Assembly: GCA_023442945.1 (NCBI GenBank)
Contig: JAEZWW010000085.1
Location: forward strand, 1 to 55,716
Length of the DNA stretch: 55,716 bases
Direction of reading: 5' to 3'
Source of the DNA: Pseudomonadota bacterium
GTDB lineage: Bacteria > Pseudomonadota > Gammaproteobacteria > Burkholderiales > Burkholderiaceae_C
A program made the translations under genes and the position numbers. How positions within the stretch are numbered: the stretch's first letter is position 1; every line of letters starts with the position of its first letter. Below, one piece after another: positions 32,183 to 40,374 of the stretch. The notes under the pieces were generated by a model. It worked only from the letters and a program-made list of their open reading frames with translations, did not search any database and was not told the origin of the DNA.

Positions 32183-32578
32183 ATGCCTGGCAACCGAACT
32201 GTGCGAACCTACATCGTTGAAGACAATCCAACCATCCGAGAGAACCTCGTCGCAACACTGGAGGAACTGGGGGGGATTGCCGCAATCGGCTTTGCTGAGA
32301 CGGAAGAGCAAGGCAGCGGCTGGCTGACCAGCCACGACAGCCAATGGGACTTGGCGATCGTTGACCTTTTTTTGAAACAGGGCAGCGGCTTGGGGGTGCT
32401 ACAAGCCTGCCGAGAGCGCAACGCCGCCCAGAAAGTGGTGGTGCTCACCAACTACGCGACGCCTGACATTCGCACCCGCTGCACGCAACTGGGCGTGGAC
32501 GCCGTCTTCGACAAATCGACCGACATCGACGCGCTGATCGACTTCTGTGTCGATCTGCAAGGCAGCGACACGCACTGA
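32183..32578 (+). CDS. Stand-alone receiver-domain response regulator
   Basis: This is a 131-residue protein made of one CheY-like receiver and no output domain. The acidic pair is in YIVEDNPTIRENL, the phospho-acceptor Asp is in LAIVDLFLKQGSG, and the conserved Thr/Lys positions are near VVLTNYATPD and VFDKSTD. I choose the ATG at 32183; the upstream in-frame ATG at 32108 adds 25 unconserved residues. Without a DNA-binding domain it must act through protein contacts or as a phosphate sink. The NarL-type regulator and histidine kinase next door are possible partners. Confidence 0.85.
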   Translation: MPGNRTVRTYIVEDNPTIRENLVATLEELGGIAAIGFAETEEQGSGWLTSHDSQWDLAIVDLFLKQGSGLGVLQACRERNAAQKVVVLTNYATPDIRTRCTQLGVDAVFDKSTDIDALIDFCVDLQGSDTH

Positions 32579-32693
32579 GCGCGGCACCAGGCCCTCTCGC
32601 GCCTCGCACATCCATTTACGCTCATCCACCACGCGATCCGCGCGGCAGTAGCCGATCAAGCAGGCACGCCCCTTGGCCTGCCCTCCCGGCAGA

Positions 32694-33326
32694 TCAGTCG
32701 ATGAGGTTGTTTTTCAGCGCGTAGTACGTCAGGTCGCTGTTCGAGCTCAAGGCCATCTTTTCCATCAAGCGCGTGCGGTAGGTGCTGACCGTCTTGACCG
32801 AAAGCGATAGCGCCTCGGCGATATCACCCGCGGTCTGCCCCTTGGCGAGCTTGAGGAACACCTGGAACTCGCGCTCTGACAGGTGCTCGTGCGGCATCGA
32901 ATCGTTCTTGCGGTTCAACTGCTGGGCGAGCAGTTCCGCCACGGTCGGCGTGATGTAGCGCTTGCCCAGCGCAATTGTGCGGATCGCTTCCACGATTTCG
33001 CCCGGATCGCACTCCTTGTTCAGGTAGCCGCTGGCGCCCTGGCGAATCAGGTTCATAGCGTAGTGCTCTTCCGGGTAACCCGAAAGAATCAGGATGCCGA
33101 CGTCCGGGGCCTTGGCGCGGATCATCGCCAGCGCATCGATACCGCTTTGCCCGGGCATGGACAAGTCCATCAGCAGCACGTCCATCTCGGTGGTGCGCAC
33201 CAGATCGATCGCTTCACGGCCACTGGCCGCCTCGCCGACCACGCGCAGATCGACGTGCTCCGAGAAAAACTGCTTAAGCCCCGATCGAACAATGGCATGG
33301 TCATCCACAATGCCGACTCTGATCAT
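32694..33326 (-). CDS. NarL/FixJ-family (LuxR-HTH) response regulator
   Basis: This is a 210-residue response regulator. The receiver has acidic residues in GIVDDHAIVRSG, the phospho-acceptor Asp in VLLMDLSMPGQSG and Lys in YLNKECDPG. The C-terminal LuxR-type HTH runs LSEREFQVFLKLAKGQTAGD, then VKTVSTYRTRLMEKM. It resembles the UvrY/GacA group and is full length. It is divergent from the histidine kinase gene with 75 bases between the starts, so the two very likely form a two-component pair under a shared control region. Target genes are unknown. Confidence 0.93.
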   Translation of the reverse strand: MIRVGIVDDHAIVRSGLKQFFSEHVDLRVVGEAASGREAIDLVRTTEMDVLLMDLSMPGQSGIDALAMIRAKAPDVGILILSGYPEEHYAMNLIRQGASGYLNKECDPGEIVEAIRTIALGKRYITPTVAELLAQQLNRKNDSMPHEHLSEREFQVFLKLAKGQTAGDIAEALSLSVKTVSTYRTRLMEKMALSSNSDLTYYALKNNLID

Positions 33327-33401
33327 CTCGCCTCCGAAAATGGACTGTGCCGCGAATGCCGCGACGACTTTCGTTGTTGGGGTATCTTAGTCGCACCTGA
33401 C

Positions 33402-34880
33402 ATGTCACTGAAAACCCTATTCAAGCGCTCCAGCGGCTCGCCCTTCGCGCAGCTCAGCCGCCGCATGCGCATCGCCCTGGTGGTCGGATTCACCTGCGCT
33501 GGCGCCATGCTGTTGGTCAACGAAAGTGCACACGTGCAGACGGCGTCGGCGCTGCAATCGGTGCGCGTGGCCAACGGCTTGCTGACCACGGTCAACACGC
33601 TCTTGCGCGAGCTGTCGCAGGCCGAATCGGCCCAGCGTGGCTACGTGCTCACGGCCGACCCTGCCTACCTCACGCCCTACCGCCGCGCCAAGCAGGAAGT
33701 GGAAGCGCAGGTCAGGCAGCTGGACACCGCGGTGGCGCTGGAAAGCGACACGCGCCAGCAAGCGGCCGAGCTGACCAAAGCGGTTGCGCAAAAATTTGGC
33801 GAGATGGAGCTGACGATCCGCCTGCACGAGCAAAAAAAGGTCGATGCGGTTAACTTTGTCGTCAGCACCAACGTCGGCTTGGACGAGATGGAGCGCATCC
33901 GGGGGATCGGCACGCGCTTGATCAGCAGCGCGACGAGCCAGGTCGAGCGCGGGCGCCAGGAAGTCTTCCGTCTGTTGGACGTAACGCGTTTCGGCCTCGC
34001 CGCCGGCATTCTGGCCGCACTGTTCGCCTTTGTGCTCTACACCCAGCAAACGCGGCAAATGCAACGCAACGACGAGGAATACAACCGCTCGCTCGAGGCC
34101 GAACGCGACGCGCTGGAATCGCAGGTGCAGGAGCGCACGGCTCGCCTGACCGAGCTCGCCAACCATTTGCAGCAAGCCGTGGAAGACGAACGCGCCCACC
34201 TGGCGCGCGAGCTGCATGACGAACTGGGTGCTCTGCTCACGGCCGCCAAGCTGGACGTGGCGCGGCTCAAGTCGCGCCTGCCCCCCGACTCGCCTGAGTT
34301 GATCACGCGCCTGAAGCACCTGACCGAAACCCTCAATCAGGGCATCGCCCTGAAGCGCCGGATCATCGAGGACTTGCGACCCTCCTCCCTGTCGAACCTG
34401 GGCCTGGTCGCCTCGCTGGACATCCTGCTGCGCGAATTCGGCGAGCGTTCCCGCCTTGAAATCGAAAGCGCGCTGGAGCCGGTCGACCTGAACGAAAGCA
34501 GCGACCTGACCATCTACCGCATGGTGCAGGAGTCGCTGACGAACATCGGCAAGTATGCGCAGGCCTCCCGCGTCTCGGTCACGCTGAAAAACTACGTCTA
34601 CCACGTCGAAGTCTCGGTGGTCGACAACGGCGCCGGCTTCGACCCGGCCGTTGTGCCCCAGGCCTCGCACGGGCTGGTCGGCATGCGCCATCGGATCGAG
34701 GCTTGCGGTGGTCGCCTGGACGTGAATTCGTCACCCGGCCGTGGCACACGCATCACCGCCACCATTCCACGCCAGCAGCGCAAGCCGCAAAACGAGTTGG
34801 CCAGCGCCATGGACGAGATGCACGTGTCGTCCGACTCCTACACCGATGACGCGCAAACGCGTACATCCGCGCCGGCTTGA
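33402..34880 (+). CDS. CHASE3-type sensor histidine kinase (HisKA_3)
   Basis: This is a 492-residue inner-membrane sensor. Two membrane helices (about 22-42 and 190-208) enclose a CHASE3-like periplasmic helical domain with ELSQAESAQRGYVLTADPAYL. A coiled coil with EAERDALESQVQERTARL leads to the HisKA_3 dimerisation helix, whose phospho-His is in HLARELHDELGALL. The ATPase domain has the N box RMVQESLTNIGKYAQ, DNGAGFDP and GLVGMRHRIEACGG. NarL-type regulators pair with such kinases, and one is divergent next door. The chosen ATG at 33402 has only a weak ribosome site. The stimulus is unknown. Confidence 0.92.
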   Translation: MSLKTLFKRSSGSPFAQLSRRMRIALVVGFTCAGAMLLVNESAHVQTASALQSVRVANGLLTTVNTLLRELSQAESAQRGYVLTADPAYLTPYRRAKQEVEAQVRQLDTAVALESDTRQQAAELTKAVAQKFGEMELTIRLHEQKKVDAVNFVVSTNVGLDEMERIRGIGTRLISSATSQVERGRQEVFRLLDVTRFGLAAGILAALFAFVLYTQQTRQMQRNDEEYNRSLEAERDALESQVQERTARLTELANHLQQAVEDERAHLARELHDELGALLTAAKLDVARLKSRLPPDSPELITRLKHLTETLNQGIALKRRIIEDLRPSSLSNLGLVASLDILLREFGERSRLEIESALEPVDLNESSDLTIYRMVQESLTNIGKYAQASRVSVTLKNYVYHVEVSVVDNGAGFDPAVVPQASHGLVGMRHRIEACGGRLDVNSSPGRGTRITATIPRQQRKPQNELASAMDEMHVSSDSYTDDAQTRTSAPA

Positions 34881-34998
34881 GGACGATGTGGCCGCGCCGT
34901 GTTTCAGCTAACCTAGCTTCCTGAACCGTCGGCCGGCCGCAGCCTGTTTGAGGCTGGTGGCGCAGACGACAGATTCCGCAACCATCCAAGGAAAGCGC

Positions 34999-35388
34999 AT
35001 GAACACCACCTCTCAAAAAGCCGAACAGACCGTCCACAAACTCGCCGACGACGCGGTCGCCGCCACCGATCGCATGGCCGACAAGGCCGAGCGTGGCGTT
35101 GAATCGGCGCGCAGCTTTGCCAACGATGCCCTCGACAAGGCCGACGCCAAGGTGCGCACCCTGCGCGAGGACATCAAGCCCGCCATCGACGCCGTCTCCT
35201 CGCGCGTGCAGGACATGGCCGCCCGTGGTAAAGCCGCGTGCGCCCAGACCGCCGATCAGACTCGCGACAAGGTCAACGAATACGCCGACCGGACCAGCGC
35301 CTACGTGCAAGACCAGCCGCTGAAATCCATGGCCATTGCCGCCGCCGCTGGCGCACTGGTCGCCATGCTGCTGGGCCGCCGTCGCTGA
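34999..35388 (+). CDS. DUF883 family membrane-anchored protein
   Basis: This is a 129-residue DUF883 (ElaB/YqjD-like) protein. A long charged amphipathic helix region with ADKAERGVESARSFANDAL ends in a single hydrophobic C-terminal anchor (MAIAAAAGALVAMLLGRRR). In E. coli, proteins of this family anchor in the inner membrane and bind ribosomes in stationary phase. The ATG at 34999 follows an AAGGAAAG ribosome site. A clear terminator follows. A second member of the same family is at 45616-45945. Confidence 0.85.
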   Translation: MNTTSQKAEQTVHKLADDAVAATDRMADKAERGVESARSFANDALDKADAKVRTLREDIKPAIDAVSSRVQDMAARGKAACAQTADQTRDKVNEYADRTSAYVQDQPLKSMAIAAAAGALVAMLLGRRR

Positions 35389-35433
35389 AGCGCTGCCCGT
35401 TAAGCGCGGGCGCCCCGCGGCGCCTCGCGTCCA

Positions 35434-35465
35434 CAAAAAAAGCCCCGCTCGCCGGGGCTTTTTCG
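35434..35465. terminator. Bidirectional terminator after the DUF883 gene
   Basis: A7 leads into AGCCCCG, a short CTCGC loop region and CGGGGCT followed by T5. It lies between the convergent DUF883 and MarR genes and should serve both. Confidence 0.88.
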
Positions 35466-35510
35466 TGCCCGCGTCAGGCACCGACGCGCGGACAAGCCAC
35501 GGGTCAAGCC

Positions 35511-36017
35511 TCAGGCATCGTCCGCATCGTGCGTTGGTGGCACGCCGGCCGCCATGGCGTCCGCCTGCTGCTGGAGGCGATTCAGGTAGCCCGCCAGCGC
35601 CGCGGCTTCCCCCGCGTTCAGCGCCGACATCAACTGCCCGTTGATCGCCGCCACGCGCGGCAGCAGCCGGTCGTGCAGGTCACGGCCCGCGTTGGTCAGC
35701 GTCAGCGCGACCTCGCGCCGGTTGTGCGGACGCGGCTGGCGGTGCACCAGGTGCTTGTCGACCAGGCTGCTGATGGCGCGCGAGGTCCGGGCGCGGTCCA
35801 GCCCGGCGTAATCAGCCAGCTCGGACGGCAGAACGCCGTCGCGCGGCGCCAGGTACGACAGCAAGCGCCATTCGCGCCGCGTGACACCGAACTCGGTTTC
35901 GCACATGCGCATGACCAGGCGACCCGCGCCAGCGTTGAGCTGCCACAGCCGGTACAAGACCATGTCGTCCAGCGTCTTGGGCTGCCGCAAGGAAGGTTCG
36001 GGCATCAGGGAAACCAC
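35511..36017 (-). CDS. MarR-family transcriptional regulator
   Basis: This is a 168-residue winged-helix regulator of the MarR family. The recognition region is LPSELADYAGLDRARTSRAISSL, and the wing contains RQPRPHNRREVALTLTNAG. MarR dimers usually repress a divergent gene and respond to phenolic or similar ligands. Here the divergent neighbour is the first of two Bug receptors, 82 bases away, so control of that uptake and sulfatase cluster is the natural inference. The start at 36017 gives a typical N-terminal helix. Confidence 0.88.
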   Translation of the reverse strand: MVSLMPEPSLRQPKTLDDMVLYRLWQLNAGAGRLVMRMCETEFGVTRREWRLLSYLAPRDGVLPSELADYAGLDRARTSRAISSLVDKHLVHRQPRPHNRREVALTLTNAGRDLHDRLLPRVAAINGQLMSALNAGEAAALAGYLNRLQQQADAMAAGVPPTHDADDA

Positions 36018-36099
36018 GGGGGACGGTTGATGACGTCAATCGAAGCCAGTATGCCTAAAGTTGGCGGTCCTGAGCCCCGATTCCCCTGGAGAACACGCC

Positions 36100-37065
36100 G
36101 TGCAAAAACGTCGCTTCGTGACCGCCCTGTTGACCGTCACCCTGGCCGCCGGCCTCACCCCCGCCGTGCAGGCCCAAGCGGACGGGCCGTTGCGCATCAT
36201 CGTGCCTTATGCGCCAGGGGGCTCCAGCGACCGCGCCGCACGCATCGTGGCGGAAAAGCTGGGGCCCAAGCTCGGTCAGCCCGTGATCGTTGAAAACAAG
36301 ACCGGCGCCGGCGGCCGCCTGGCGGCGCAGCAGTTGCGCGGCGCAGGTGCCGACCAGAACGTGCTGCTGCTGGCCAACCCGGCCATCATGGTGGTGGCGC
36401 CGCTGGTGTTCAAGGACAACGGCTACGACCCCGACAAGGACTTCCAGCCGGTGTCGCAGGTCAGCGACTACGAATTCGGCCTGGCCGTCGCCACGGCCGT
36501 GCCCGTCAAGGAACTCAAACACCTGCTGGCCTGGCTGCGCAGCAACCCCAAACAGGCCAATTTCGGCGTGCCAGCGACCGGCAGCCTGCCGCACTTCTTC
36601 GCGCTGATGACGGGCGAAAAGGCCCAGATCAAGGGTGAAGTGGTCGGGTACCGCGGCTCGGGCCCACTGATCAGCGACCTGATGGGCGGCCAGGTGCCGG
36701 TCGCCTTCGACACACTGGACACCCTGCTGCCGCAGCACGAGGGCGGCAAGCTGCGCATCCTGGCCTCGTCGGGCGCCAAGCGTTCGCCCTTCGCCAAGGA
36801 CATCCCGACCTACAAGGAAGCCGGCTTGGACCTGGTCGCCACCGGCTGGAACGCCTTGTTTGCGCCCGCCAACATGCCCAAGGACAAGGTCGCCAAGCTG
36901 GGCGCCGCCATCCAGGACGTGATGAAGGACGCGGACACCCAGCGCAAGTTCATGGACGCCAAGGTCACGCCGATCGTCAGCTCGCCGGCGCAAACGGCGG
37001 ACATGCTCAAACGCTACCGCGCCCAGTGGGCGCCGGTGGTGCAAAAGTCGGGCTACCAGCCCTGA
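36100..37065 (+). CDS. Bug-family (tripartite tricarboxylate) solute receptor 1
   Basis: This is a periplasmic solute-binding receptor of the Bug/TctC family, 321 residues. I choose the GTG at 36100 because GGAGA lies 7 bases upstream and a Sec signal peptide then begins (QKRRFVTALLTVTLAAGL, cut near AVQAQA). Family landmarks are RIIVPYAPGGSSDRAARIVAEKL, VIVENKTGAGG and VPVAFDTLDTLLP in the second lobe. The Asp that normally contacts a carboxylate ligand is in the SDR loop. No TctA/TctB permease is nearby, as for most Bug proteins in Burkholderiales. The ligand is unknown; MarR and sulfatase neighbours are the only clue. Confidence 0.9.
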   Translation: MQKRRFVTALLTVTLAAGLTPAVQAQADGPLRIIVPYAPGGSSDRAARIVAEKLGPKLGQPVIVENKTGAGGRLAAQQLRGAGADQNVLLLANPAIMVVAPLVFKDNGYDPDKDFQPVSQVSDYEFGLAVATAVPVKELKHLLAWLRSNPKQANFGVPATGSLPHFFALMTGEKAQIKGEVVGYRGSGPLISDLMGGQVPVAFDTLDTLLPQHEGGKLRILASSGAKRSPFAKDIPTYKEAGLDLVATGWNALFAPANMPKDKVAKLGAAIQDVMKDADTQRKFMDAKVTPIVSSPAQTADMLKRYRAQWAPVVQKSGYQP

Positions 37066-37150
37066 CGGCCACCTGAAGCGCGCCGCGCTTCGCCTTTCGA
37101 CCCGCCCTGCCCTGAGCGGCCGCGTGCCGCTCGCCTTCGGAGCCCCTGCC

Positions 37151-38119
37151 ATGCCCCCTCGCGCCCTGCTTCGCACCGCGCTCGTCGCCGCCTGCGCCGG
37201 CCTGTTGGCCCTCAGCGCCGCCGCGCAAAACTACCCGTCCAAGCCGGTGAAGCTGGTCAACAGCTTCCCGCCGGGCGGCCCGTCGGACCTGATTGCCCGA
37301 TCCATCTCGGACGTGCTGCAGCAAACGCTGAAGCAGCCTTTCATCGTCGAGAACAAGGCGGGCGCCGCCGGCAACATCGGCACCGACCAGGTCGCCAAGG
37401 CGCCGGCCGACGGTTACACGGTGCTGATCGGCATCGACACGATCTTCACGGTCAACCCGCACATCTACAAGGGCATGCCATTCAAGCCGGCGGATTTCAA
37501 GCCGCTGATGGTCATGGCATCGTCCGGTCTGCTGGTCGGCGCGCACCCGTCCACCGGCTTCAGGACCATGGCCGATTTGATCAACGCCGGCAAGACCAAG
37601 GGTGTGACCTTCAGCTCCGCCGGCTCCGGCAGCCCGGGCCACCTGGCGGCCGAGGTGTTCCACGAAGCCACGGGCATGAAGATCACCCACGTGCCCTACA
37701 AAGGCAACACGCCGGCCGTGACCGCCGTGCTGGCGGGTGAAGTGGACGCCGGCGTGCTGGCCACGCCGGGCATGCTGCCGCACGTCAAGGCGGGCAAGAT
37801 CAACGCGCTCGCCGTCACCAGCCGCCAGCGTTCCACCCTCGCACCCCATGTCCCCACGGTGGCCGAAGCCGGTTACAAGGGTCTGGAGCAAGAGGTGCTT
37901 TACATCGCCATGGTGCCCGCCGCCACGCCCGAGGCGGTCGTGCAGACGCTGCAAAAAGCCTTCGCCGATGCGCTGGCGCGCCCCGACGTACGCAAGCGCC
38001 TGGAAGGGCTGGACCTGTTCTACGAAGGCCTGACCGGCGCTGCCGCCAGCCAACGCCTGGCCGACCTGTCGGCGCGCTATGGCCGCATCATCCAGGCCAC
38101 GGGCATGAAGGTCGAGTGA
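37151..38119 (+). CDS. Bug-family (tripartite tricarboxylate) solute receptor 2
   Basis: This is a second Bug/TctC periplasmic receptor of 322 residues, directly after the first. The ATG at 37151 has a GGAG site 8 bases upstream and starts a Sec signal peptide (LLRTALVAACAGLLALSAAAQ). Landmarks are KLVNSFPPGGPSDLIARSISDVL, FIVENKAGAAGNIGTDQVAKAPADGYT and THVPYKGNTPAVTAVLAGEVD. It is only distantly similar to receptor 1, so it is not a recent duplicate. A sulfatase gene follows after a spacer made entirely of repeat R13. Confidence 0.92.
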   Translation: MPPRALLRTALVAACAGLLALSAAAQNYPSKPVKLVNSFPPGGPSDLIARSISDVLQQTLKQPFIVENKAGAAGNIGTDQVAKAPADGYTVLIGIDTIFTVNPHIYKGMPFKPADFKPLMVMASSGLLVGAHPSTGFRTMADLINAGKTKGVTFSSAGSGSPGHLAAEVFHEATGMKITHVPYKGNTPAVTAVLAGEVDAGVLATPGMLPHVKAGKINALAVTSRQRSTLAPHVPTVAEAGYKGLEQEVLYIAMVPAATPEAVVQTLQKAFADALARPDVRKRLEGLDLFYEGLTGAAASQRLADLSARYGRIIQATGMKVE

Positions 38120-38129
38120 AGCAATTACT

Positions 38130-38185
38130 CCTGTTTTAATAGCTGCTCGCGCAGGTAGCTGTAGGGCCAGAGGCCAAAATGACCA
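38130..38185 (+). repeat. Dispersed repeat copy R13, filling the receptor-sulfatase spacer
   Basis: The plus-strand core reads AGCTGCTCGCGCAG, GTAGCT, GTAGGGCCAGAGGCC, the best match to the family consensus. The sulfatase ATG at 38179 follows the core by three bases, so the repeat supplies the whole leader and no classical ribosome site is visible. Confidence 0.85.
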
Positions 38186-39516
38186 AAAAACCCCAACAAC
38201 CGAACATCATTTACATCGTCGCCGACGACCTGGGTTTTGCCGACCTGGGCTGCTACGGCGGGCGCGACGCGCGCTTTGGCCCGGTGTCGCCCGTGCTGGA
38301 CCGGCTGGCGGCCCAGGGCCTGCGCATGACGCAGGGCTACAGCAACTCGCCGGTGTGCTCGCCCACGCGCTTCGGGCTGATTACCATGCGCTACCAGTAC
38401 CGGCTGCGCGGCGCGGCCGAAGAGCCGATCAACAGCAAAAGCAAAGGCAGCACCACGCTGGGCCTGCCGCCCGAGCACCCAACGCTGCCCTCGCTGCTGA
38501 AAGACGCGGGCTACCGCACGGCGCTGATCGGCAAGTGGCACCTGGGCTATCCGCCGACGTTCAGCCCGCTGAAATCGGGCTATGAAGAGTTCTTCGGCCC
38601 GATCTCAGGCGGCGTGGACTACTTCACCCACTGCAGCAACAACGGCACGCACGATTTGTACCTGGGCGAGGACGAGCACCACGAAGAGGGCTACCTCACC
38701 GACCTGATCAGCCAGCGCTCGGTGGACTACATCCAGCGCATGGCGCCGGGCGCGCAAGCCGGCACGCCGTTTTTCCTGAGCGTGCACTACACCGCGCCGC
38801 ACTGGCCGTGGGAAACACGCGACGACGCGGCGCTGGCCGAAGAGGTCAAGAACAACCTGTTCCACCTGCACGGCGGCAACATCCACACCTACCACCGCAT
38901 GATCCACCACATGGACGAAGGCATCGGCCAGATGGTGGACGCGCTGGCGGCCAACGGCCTGCTGGAAGACACGCTGATCGTCTTCACCAGCGACAACGGC
39001 GGCGAACGCTTTTCGGACAACTGGCCGCTGGTGGGCGGCAAGATGGACCTGACCGAAGGCGGCATCCGCGTGCCCTGGATCGCCCATTGGCCGGCCATGA
39101 TCCCGCCCGGCGGCGTGACCGACCAGGCCTGCATGAGCATGGACTGGTCCGCCACCATGTTGGACGCCGGTGGCGGCCAGCCACATGCGGACTACCCGCT
39201 GGACGGTGTGTCGCTGATGTCGGTGCTGAACGACCCGGCCAAGACTTTCGCCCGCCCGCTGCACTGGCGCATGAACCACCGCGGGCAGCGCGCGCTGCGC
39301 GACGGCCCCTGGAAGTACCTGCGCGTGGACGGCAACGACTACCTGTTCAACATCCCGCAGGACGAGCGTGAGCGCGCCAACCTGGCCGCGCACGAGCCCG
39401 AGCGCCTGGCCGCCATGCGCACCGCCTGGGAGGACTGGGAAGCGACGATGCCGCCGATTCCCGCCGACGCGACGGTCAGCCTGGGCTATTCGGTCAAGGA
39501 CATGCCGCAGCGCTGA
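38179..39516 (+). CDS. Arylsulfatase-type sulfatase, cytoplasmic
   Basis: This is a 445-residue type I sulfatase, which hydrolyses sulfate esters using a formylglycine residue. The active-site motif is CSPTR with Cys60, the residue to be oxidised. Metal ligands are in IVADDLGFADLG at the N-terminus and FTSDNGG near residue 276. GKWHLG near residue 118 is also conserved. No signal peptide is present: the protein begins MTKKPQQPNIIYI. It should therefore act in the cytoplasm, unlike many bacterial sulfatases. No formylglycine-generating enzyme is in the window. Neighbours are two Bug receptors upstream and a SulP transporter downstream. Confidence 0.9.
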   Translation: MTKKPQQPNIIYIVADDLGFADLGCYGGRDARFGPVSPVLDRLAAQGLRMTQGYSNSPVCSPTRFGLITMRYQYRLRGAAEEPINSKSKGSTTLGLPPEHPTLPSLLKDAGYRTALIGKWHLGYPPTFSPLKSGYEEFFGPISGGVDYFTHCSNNGTHDLYLGEDEHHEEGYLTDLISQRSVDYIQRMAPGAQAGTPFFLSVHYTAPHWPWETRDDAALAEEVKNNLFHLHGGNIHTYHRMIHHMDEGIGQMVDALAANGLLEDTLIVFTSDNGGERFSDNWPLVGGKMDLTEGGIRVPWIAHWPAMIPPGGVTDQACMSMDWSATMLDAGGGQPHADYPLDGVSLMSVLNDPAKTFARPLHWRMNHRGQRALRDGPWKYLRVDGNDYLFNIPQDERERANLAAHEPERLAAMRTAWEDWEATMPPIPADATVSLGYSVKDMPQR

Positions 39517-39598
39517 CGCCGTGCGGTGAGCCGTCTGACCCCCACCGCGTTTCCGGTCAGCGCCGCTGCGCAGCGCCATGGGCCTCGCGCTCGCGCGG

Positions 39599-40294
39599 CT
39601 ACTCGTCCCACCGCACCGTGCCGCTGCCGCGCGGCACGGCGATACCGCTCGAGCTGGGCGTCGGCCGCGTCTGCGCTGCGGGCGGCCGGGCCGGCGCGAC
39701 CGGAATCGGGCGGTTGTCCAGCGTGCCGCCGCCGTACGTCGGCGGGCGCGGGCGCTGAGGCTCGACGGGCGGCGGGTAACCGCCACTCGGCCCCCAGCCG
39801 CCGGGGTAGCCGTGCGGTGGCCGGTGCGGCCGGACGACGCCCCACGGCTCCGGCTGGACCACGACCACGTCGCCAGGCGGCTGTTGGCCGCAGGCCAGCG
39901 CTGCGTTGTAGCGCGCGGTGCGGATCTGCTCGGACGACGCGGTGTTGCTGCGCGCCTGAAAATCGGCGTCGGCCATGGCGCGCTGGCACTGCGGCGTCTG
40001 CGAGGGCGGCACCGCGGCGGCGGCCGCGGCTTCCTGGCGCGCGTTTTCCAGGCGCATGCGCTGCTCGAACTGCATTTGCTGCTGCCGGTCGGCGGCGCGG
40101 GCGCGGGCCTGCTCGGCCGCCAGTTCGTCGGCGGCGCGTTCGGCTTCGGTACGCGCCGGCACCACCACTTCACCGCCCTTGCAGGGCTGGTCGGTGTACA
40201 CGGTGCGGCCGGTGGCCGGGTCCTTGCAGCGGATGGCCTGGGCGCTGGCCAACAGCGGCAGGCCGAACAACAGGGCGATCACCCAGGGTCGCAT
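39599..40294 (-). CDS. DUF4124-containing periplasmic protein
   Basis: This is a 231-residue protein with a Sec signal peptide (MRPWVIALLFGLPLLASAQA), then a DUF4124 motif (IRCKDPATGRTVYTDQPCKGG). A charged helical segment with ADELAAEQARARAADRQQQM follows, then a Cys pair (PQCQRAM and ALACGQQ) and a long Pro/Gly-rich disordered tail. The ATG at 40294 is preceded by GGAGA; seven more residues from an upstream ATG are possible. Function is unknown; the tail suggests interaction with the cell wall. It is convergent with the sulfatase gene and divergent from the SulP gene. Confidence 0.78.
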   Translation of the reverse strand: MRPWVIALLFGLPLLASAQAIRCKDPATGRTVYTDQPCKGGEVVVPARTEAERAADELAAEQARARAADRQQQMQFEQRMRLENARQEAAAAAAVPPSQTPQCQRAMADADFQARSNTASSEQIRTARYNAALACGQQPPGDVVVVQPEPWGVVRPHRPPHGYPGGWGPSGGYPPPVEPQRPRPPTYGGGTLDNRPIPVAPARPPAAQTRPTPSSSGIAVPRGSGTVRWDE

Positions 40295-40374
40295 AGCGGG
40301 TTTCTCCGAAGGCATGAAGCCATGTTACAGACGGGCACGGGGCGCCGCCATCATCCACCTTTAACGCGCCAGGC

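Noticed and set aside
36100..38119. The two Bug receptors as a recent tandem duplication
   Set aside because: They share the fold and landmark motifs but differ at most positions, so they are old paralogues.
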